A stretch of 64,000 nucleotides of DNA from Pseudonocardia sulfidoxydans NBRC 16205 (GTDB lineage Bacteria; Actinomycetota; Actinomycetes; Mycobacteriales; Pseudonocardiaceae). Of the stretch, positions 59,627-64,000 are shown piece by piece. The stretch lies in NCBI RefSeq assembly GCF_007989085.1, contig NZ_BJVJ01000001.1, positions 186,001-250,000 of the forward strand. Reading direction: 5' to 3'. Positions within the stretch are counted from its first letter, which is position 1, and every line of letters begins with the position of its first letter. The notes under the pieces are model-generated. The model did not search any database, was not told the origin of the DNA, and was given only the letters and a program-made list of their open reading frames with translations. A program made the position numbers and the translations under genes.

Positions 59627-60412
59627 TCAGAACGGGGTCGCGTCCAGGAACGCCGTCAGGACCGACTTGTCGCCGAGGACCTCCACCCGGGGGTCCTCGG
59701 CGTCGATGCGGCGCAGGATCGCGAGCAGCAGGTCCGCGGCCGAGCCGCGGACCGCGACCGTCGACTTCTCGTGGCCGTGCTCCCAGCTGACCGAGTCGCC
59801 CGCCGGACGGACCACCCACTCCCCCGACGACCCGAGGCCGTCCGTGTCGTGGGAGTGCAGGTGCATCGTCGCGTCGCCGGCGAGCATCGGGCCGCCGACG
59901 CCGGGGCGGGCGGTGAGCAGGTCGAGCCACTCCGAGAGCCCGTCGGCGGCCAGGGCCGGGGCGATGTCGAAGCTCGCGCCGACGGCGATCGCGGCGTCGG
60001 CACGGTGGACGGTCTGCTCGTGCAGCCGCCTCCGCAGCCACCATCCGGCGGGCTTCGGACCGGTGAACGTCCAGACCGGGGTGTCGGCGCCGACGTTCTC
60101 GACGGCCTCGGCCAGCGCCGCCACGCCACCACGCATCCAGGCGCCGAACTCGTCGGCGGGCAGCGGCGCCTTGCCGTCGGCCACGGTCCGGGTGTCGACG
60201 GGCTCGGTCGCCCGGCTCGCCACGATCGCGGCGGCCCAGCGGTCCCCCCGGGCGACGTGCGTGCCCAGCTTGCGCATCGTCCACTCAGGACACGTCGGGA
60301 CGGGGAGGTCGGGGTCGGAGTCCCGGACGAGGTCGGCGAACAGCACGTTCTCGTCGAACAGGACGGGGACGATCTCGGCGGGCGTCCGGCCCACGGCGTC
60401 GATGCCGGTCAT
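59627..60412 (-). CDS. Maleylpyruvate isomerase-family (mycothiol-dependent, DinB-fold) protein
   Basis: A 261-residue protein of the family of mycothiol-dependent maleylpyruvate isomerase and mycothiol transferases. The N-terminal helical DinB-like domain has LPVPTCPEWTMRKLGTHVARG (first metal histidine), and LRRRLHEQTVHRADA (second and third ligands). The C-terminal part (VAVRGSAADLLLAILRRIDAEDPRVEVLGD) is the SCP2-like MDMPI_C domain. ATG 60412 follows no strong ribosome-binding site. Mycothiol is confined to actinobacteria, so this supports the taxonomic placement. The substrate is unknown. Confidence 0.88.
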   Translation of the reverse strand: MTGIDAVGRTPAEIVPVLFDENVLFADLVRDSDPDLPVPTCPEWTMRKLGTHVARGDRWAAAIVASRATEPVDTRTVADGKAPLPADEFGAWMRGGVAALAEAVENVGADTPVWTFTGPKPAGWWLRRRLHEQTVHRADAAIAVGASFDIAPALAADGLSEWLDLLTARPGVGGPMLAGDATMHLHSHDTDGLGSSGEWVVRPAGDSVSWEHGHEKSTVAVRGSAADLLLAILRRIDAEDPRVEVLGDKSVLTAFLDATPF

Positions 60413-60490
60413 GGTCGACGACGCTAGCCGCTGCACCCGGTCGGGCGCACCGTGTGCATGATCGCCCCTCCATCGGGGTAGACCCCCGAC

Positions 60491-60760
60491 ATGGCTGACA
60501 GGGGGCAGGACTGGTCGCCGCCGGGCGTGTTGCGAGCGATGCTGTGGTGGCCGCCGGTCGCCTTCGTGATCGCGATCGCGCTTCCCGACGCCGGCCTGGC
60601 ACCGATCGCGGCCGCGGGCCTCGTGCTCGCCGTCATCGGACTCGGGGGCGCCGCGGTCTCGCGCAGACGCCGCTCCGCACCGGTCGAGACGCCCTCCTCC
60701 CTCGAGGCTCCCGACGCCGTCGCCGCGCCCGTCGCGATGTCGCGGCGCCGCGCTGCCTGA
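60491..60760 (+). CDS. Small membrane protein, unknown
   Basis: An 89-residue protein with two adjacent hydrophobic helices (AMLWWPPVAFVIAIALP and LAPIAAAGLVLAVIGLGGAAV) and a basic, Pro/Ala-rich cytoplasmic tail (SRRRRSAP). ATG 60491 lacks a clear ribosome-binding site. It is divergent from the DinB-fold gene and precedes icmF by 117 bases. No function is known. Confidence 0.65.
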   Translation: MADRGQDWSPPGVLRAMLWWPPVAFVIAIALPDAGLAPIAAAGLVLAVIGLGGAAVSRRRRSAPVETPSSLEAPDAVAAPVAMSRRRAA

Positions 60761-60819
60761 CGGCTCCGCCCGCCACGCTCCGTGCTGTGGGAGACGTCGC
60801 GCCGCATTCAGTTGTACGT

Positions 60820-60847
60820 CCGATACTAGGATGTCAAACTAAATCGG
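60820..60847 (+). promoter_or_regulatory. Possible icmF promoter and operator
   Basis: CCGAT (60820-60824) and ATCGG (60843-60847) form a short inverted repeat, with AGTTGT repeated on the outer sides (60810 and 60849). A TAGGAT that fits the actinobacterial -10 lies at 60827-60832. No convincing -35 was seen. Confidence 0.35.
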
Positions 60848-60877
60848 TAGTTGTCGTACCTGTTGGCTGGAGGATCT

Positions 60878-63800
60878 GTGGCGTCGTCAGAACTGCACGT
60901 GCCTGCGAACCCCGTCCGCTTCGTGACGGCCGCGAGCCTGTTCGACGGCCACGACGCGGCGATCAACATCATGCGGCGCCTCCTGCAGAAGCAGGGCGCC
61001 GAGGTGATCCACCTGGGGCACAACAGGTCTGTCGACGAGGTCGTCGCCGCCGCCATCCAGGAGGACGTGCAGGGCGTCGCGATCAGCTCCTACCAGGGCG
61101 GGCACGTCGAGTACTTCAGCTACCTCGTCGAGCTGCTGCGTGAGCGCGGCGCCGGCCACGTCAAGGTCTACGGCGGCGGTGGCGGCGTCATCGTCGCCGA
61201 GGAGATCGAGCTGCTGCACTCCCGCGGCGTCTCCCGCATCTTCTCCCCCGACGACGGCCAGCGCCTCGGCCTGCCCGGCATGATCAACCTGATGATCCGG
61301 GAGTGCGACGTCGACCTCACGGCGACGCCCCCCGCCTCCTACGACGGCGTCTTCGCCGGCGAGCACGCCACCCTCGCCCGCGCCCTCACACTCGCCGAGG
61401 CCGGAGCGCTGCCCGCCGACGTCCTCTCACGGATCCGCGACTCGCAGCGTCCCGTGCCCGTCCTGGGCATCACCGGCACCGGCGGGTCCGGCAAGTCCAG
61501 CCTCACCGACGAGCTCGTCCGCCGCTTCCGGCTCGACCAGGAGGACAAGCTCCGCATCGCCGTCCTCGCCGTCGACCCCACCCGCCGCAAGGGTGGTGGC
61601 GCGCTGCTCGGCGACCGCATCCGGATGAACAGCCTCACCGGCGAGCAGGTGTTCTTCCGCTCGCTGGCCACCCGCGGCGTCGACGGGAACCTGCCCGAGA
61701 ACCTCGGCGACGTCGTGTCCGTCCTCAAGGCCGCCGGGTTCGACCTCGTCATCGTCGAGACCCCCGGCATCGGCCAGGGCGACGCCGGCATCGTGCCCTT
61801 CGTCGACCGCTCGCTCTACGTGATGACGCCCGAGTTCGGCGCCGCGTCGCAGCTGGAGAAGATCGACATGCTCGACTTCGCCGACGTCGTCGCCATCAAC
61901 AAGTTCGAGCGCCAGGGTGCGGAGGACGCGCGTCGCGACGTCGGGCGCCAGCTCGTGCGCAACCGCGAGGAGTTCGGCTCGAGCTGGGAGGACATGCCGG
62001 TCTACGGCACCAGCGCCGCCACGTTCAACGACGACGGCGTCACCGCCCTCTACCAGCACCTCACCGGGCTGCTCGCTGACGACGGGCTCACCGTCCACGA
62101 CGGGCGCCTGCCCCGCGTCGAGGGCAAGACCTCGCACCTGCACGCGGCGGTCATCCCGCCCGACAAGGTGCGCTACCTCGCTGACATCGCCGAGACCGTC
62201 CGCGACTACCACGCCGAGACCGCCGCACAGGCCGGGTCGGTCCGCCGCCGCGAACACCTGCGGACCGCCCGCACGGAGCTCGACTCGGTCGATGCCGACG
62301 TCACCGCCCTCGACGACCTGCTGGCGTCCGCGGAGAAGGCCGTCTCGCAGGACTCCGCCGCGCTGCTCGACAGCTGGGACCAGACCGTCGAGGACTACTC
62401 CGGCGACGAGCTCGTCGTGACGATCCGGGACAAGGAGCTGCGCACCCAGCTGACCCGCGAGACGTTGTCGGGCAACAAGGTCCGCCGCGTCGCGCTGCCC
62501 CCGTTCACCGAGGAGGCCGAGCGGCTGCGGTTCCTGCGCAAGGAGAACCTGCCCGGCCGGTTCCCCTTCACCGCCGGGGTGTTCCCGTTCAAGCGTGAGG
62601 GCGAGGACCCGGCGCGCATGTTCGCCGGTGAGGGCGACGCGTTCCGCACCAACCGCCGTTTCAAGTACCTCTCCGAGGACTCCGACGCCAAGCGGCTGTC
62701 CACCGCGTTCGACTCGGTCACTCTCTACGGCCGCGACCCCGCGACCCGTCCCGACATCTACGGCAAGGTCGGCACCTCCGGCGTCTCCATCGCGACGCTC
62801 GAGGACATGAAGGTCCTCTACGGCGGTTTCGACCTCTGCTCGCCGACCACCTCGGTGTCGATGACGATCAACGGTCCCGCGCCCACGATCCTGGCGTTCT
62901 TCCTGAACACGGCCGTGGACCAGCAGGTCGAGCGGTTCCGTGAGGACGAGGGTCGCTCACCGGATGCCGCGGAGCTGGAGCAGTTGCAGGCGTTCGCCTA
63001 CGCGAACGTCCGCGGCACGGTGCAGGCCGATATCCTCAAGGAGGACCAGGGCCAGAACACCTGCATCTTCTCCACCGAGTTCAGCCTGCGGATGATGGCC
63101 GACATCCAGGAGTGGTTCATCCGGCACAAGGTCCGGAACTTCTACTCCGTCTCCATCTCCGGCTACCACATCGCCGAGGCCGGGGCGAACCCCATCAGCC
63201 AGCTCGCCTTCACCCTCGCCAACGGGTTCACGTTCGTCGAGAGCTACCTGGCGCGCGGCATGAGCATCGACGACTTCGCCCCCAACCTGTCGTTCTTCTT
63301 CTCCAACGGCATGGACGCCGAGTACACCGTCATCGGCCGGGTCGCCCGGCGGATCTGGGCCGTCGCGATGCGCGACCGCTACGGCGCGAACGAGCGCTCC
63401 CAGAAGCTGAAGTACCACGTCCAGACCTCGGGACGGTCCCTGCACGCGCAGGAGATGAACTTCAACGACATCCGCACCACCCTGCAGGCGCTGTGCGCGC
63501 TCTACGACAACGCGAACTCCCTGCACACCAACGCCTACGACGAGGCCGTCACGACCCCCACCGAGGAGTCGGTGCGCCGCGCGATGGCGATCCAGCTGAT
63601 CATCAACCGCGAGTGGGGCCTGTCGATGAACGAGAACCCGCTGCAGGGATCGTTCGTCGTCGACGAGCTCACCGACCTCGTCGAGGAGGCCGTCCTCAAG
63701 GAGTTCGACGCCATCGCCGCCCGCGGCGGGGTCCTCGGCGCCATGGAGACCGGCTACCAGCGCGGCAAGATCCAGGACGAGTCGATGCTCTACGAGCACC

Positions 63801-64000
63801 GCAAGCACGAGGGCACACTGCCGATCGTCGGCGTCAACACCTTCCTCAAGCCGGAGTCCGACGAGCCGCCCGCCGAGATCGAGCTCGCCCGCGGCACCGA
63901 GGCCGAGAAGCAGTCCCAGCTCGACCGCCTCGCCGACTTCCAGTCCCGCCACGCCGGCACCGCCCCCGAGGCCCTGCGGGCGCTGCAGGACGTCGCGACC
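60878..64000 (+). CDS. icmF: Fused isobutyryl-CoA mutase IcmF (C-terminus outside window)
   Basis: A frame of 1041 codons open to the window edge; IcmF is usually about 1080-1095 residues, so only the last few dozen are missing. Domains in order: the cobalamin-binding domain with base-off motif SLFDGHDAAINIMRRLL (His is the cobalt ligand); a MeaB-like G-protein chaperone domain with P-loop GITGTGGSGKSSL, VETPGIGQGDAG and NKFER; a linker; and the mutase substrate domain with YGKVGTSGVSIATLEDMKVLYGG and SGYHIAEAGANPISQLAF. GTG 60878 follows GGAGG. It interconverts isobutyryl- and n-butyryl-CoA (and related branched esters), linking branched-acid breakdown to beta-oxidation, with its own GTPase for cofactor repair. 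Confidence 0.93.
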   Translation, partial: MASSELHVPANPVRFVTAASLFDGHDAAINIMRRLLQKQGAEVIHLGHNRSVDEVVAAAIQEDVQGVAISSYQGGHVEYFSYLVELLRERGAGHVKVYGGGGGVIVAEEIELLHSRGVSRIFSPDDGQRLGLPGMINLMIRECDVDLTATPPASYDGVFAGEHATLARALTLAEAGALPADVLSRIRDSQRPVPVLGITGTGGSGKSSLTDELVRRFRLDQEDKLRIAVLAVDPTRRKGGGALLGDRIRMNSLTGEQVFFRSLATRGVDGNLPENLGDVVSVLKAAGFDLVIVETPGIGQGDAGIVPFVDRSLYVMTPEFGAASQLEKIDMLDFADVVAINKFERQGAEDARRDVGRQLVRNREEFGSSWEDMPVYGTSAATFNDDGVTALYQHLTGLLADDGLTVHDGRLPRVEGKTSHLHAAVIPPDKVRYLADIAETVRDYHAETAAQAGSVRRREHLRTARTELDSVDADVTALDDLLASAEKAVSQDSAALLDSWDQTVEDYSGDELVVTIRDKELRTQLTRETLSGNKVRRVALPPFTEEAERLRFLRKENLPGRFPFTAGVFPFKREGEDPARMFAGEGDAFRTNRRFKYLSEDSDAKRLSTAFDSVTLYGRDPATRPDIYGKVGTSGVSIATLEDMKVLYGGFDLCSPTTSVSMTINGPAPTILAFFLNTAVDQQVERFREDEGRSPDAAELEQLQAFAYANVRGTVQADILKEDQGQNTCIFSTEFSLRMMADIQEWFIRHKVRNFYSVSISGYHIAEAGANPISQLAFTLANGFTFVESYLARGMSIDDFAPNLSFFFSNGMDAEYTVIGRVARRIWAVAMRDRYGANERSQKLKYHVQTSGRSLHAQEMNFNDIRTTLQALCALYDNANSLHTNAYDEAVTTPTEESVRRAMAIQLIINREWGLSMNENPLQGSFVVDELTDLVEEAVLKEFDAIAARGGVLGAMETGYQRGKIQDESMLYEHRKHEGTLPIVGVNTFLKPESDEPPAEIELARGTEAEKQSQLDRLADFQSRHAGTAPEALRALQDVAT

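Overview
The window is GC-rich (about 70 %) DNA with dense coding, frequent GTG starts and many ATGA/GTGA stop-start overlaps. Together with a mycothiol-dependent-type enzyme, a DUF5709 protein, a fused isobutyryl-CoA mutase (IcmF) and several family III CoA-transferases, this points to an actinobacterium, plausibly Pseudonocardiaceae. That placement is inferred from style and gene content only. No rRNA, tRNA, CRISPR array, integrase or transposase was seen.

1-18.4 kb: a CoA-dependent catabolic island. Minus-strand genes run from a livK-type binding lipoprotein (11.4 kb) through an amidohydrolase, an acyl-CoA ligase, a small protein, two acyl-CoA dehydrogenases, a crotonase, two family III CoA-transferases and an LLM flavoprotein to a third acyl-CoA dehydrogenase cut by the left edge. 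A separate livHMGF set (15.9-12.6 kb) supplies the permeases and ATPases. A D-2-hydroxyacid dehydrogenase gene lies between the two, and a GntR/FCD regulator and a cytochrome P450 follow. The likely job is uptake, CoA activation and beta-oxidation-like breakdown of a branched or cyclic carboxylic acid.

18.7-30.4 kb: amide and lactam nitrogen metabolism. It holds a metallo-beta-lactamase/rhodanese fusion, an amidase divergent from hyuA-hyuB (ATP-dependent hydantoinase/oxoprolinase/lactamase family), a penicillin-acylase-family Ntn hydrolase with no signal peptide, a PucR-type regulator, and a 5'-truncated crotonase remnant.

30.5-41.6 kb: a compact aromatic catabolic cluster bracketed by two IclR regulators. 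A Rieske oxygenase, a homogentisate-dioxygenase-like ring-cleavage enzyme, an alpha/beta hydrolase, a two-component-type flavin monooxygenase and a second hydrolase lie on the plus strand. A citryl-CoA-lyase-like protein, an acyl-CoA ligase and an MHS-family transporter lie on the minus strand. The gene set suggests a complete ring-cleavage pathway whose substrate cannot be read from sequence.

41.6-45.5 kb: a tightly coupled minus-strand operon of a Tm-1-like ATP-binding protein, its TIM-barrel partner, an SRPBCC protein, a DUF5709 protein, a previously unlisted 25-residue ORF (42272-42349) joined by stop-start overlaps on both sides, and an alpha/beta hydrolase.

45.5-64 kb: mixed housekeeping, transport and regulation. 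It holds an HTH protein, PadR plus a DrrAB-type ABC exporter, a DoxX-like protein with an 11-residue repeat helix, a ROK sugar kinase, a PhoD phosphatase, a GNAT acetyltransferase, a TetR/MFS drug-efflux pair, an Fe/cobalamin-type ABC importer, a DinB-fold mycothiol enzyme, and icmF running off the right end.

The most striking non-coding features are two copies, about 8 kb apart, of a 40-42 bp palindrome that differ by a compensatory base-pair change; four tandem GAAC-N3-GTTC boxes between tetR and its MFS gene; a 13+13 bp inverted repeat between the amidase and hyuA; and several long perfect hairpins inside or at the ends of operons.
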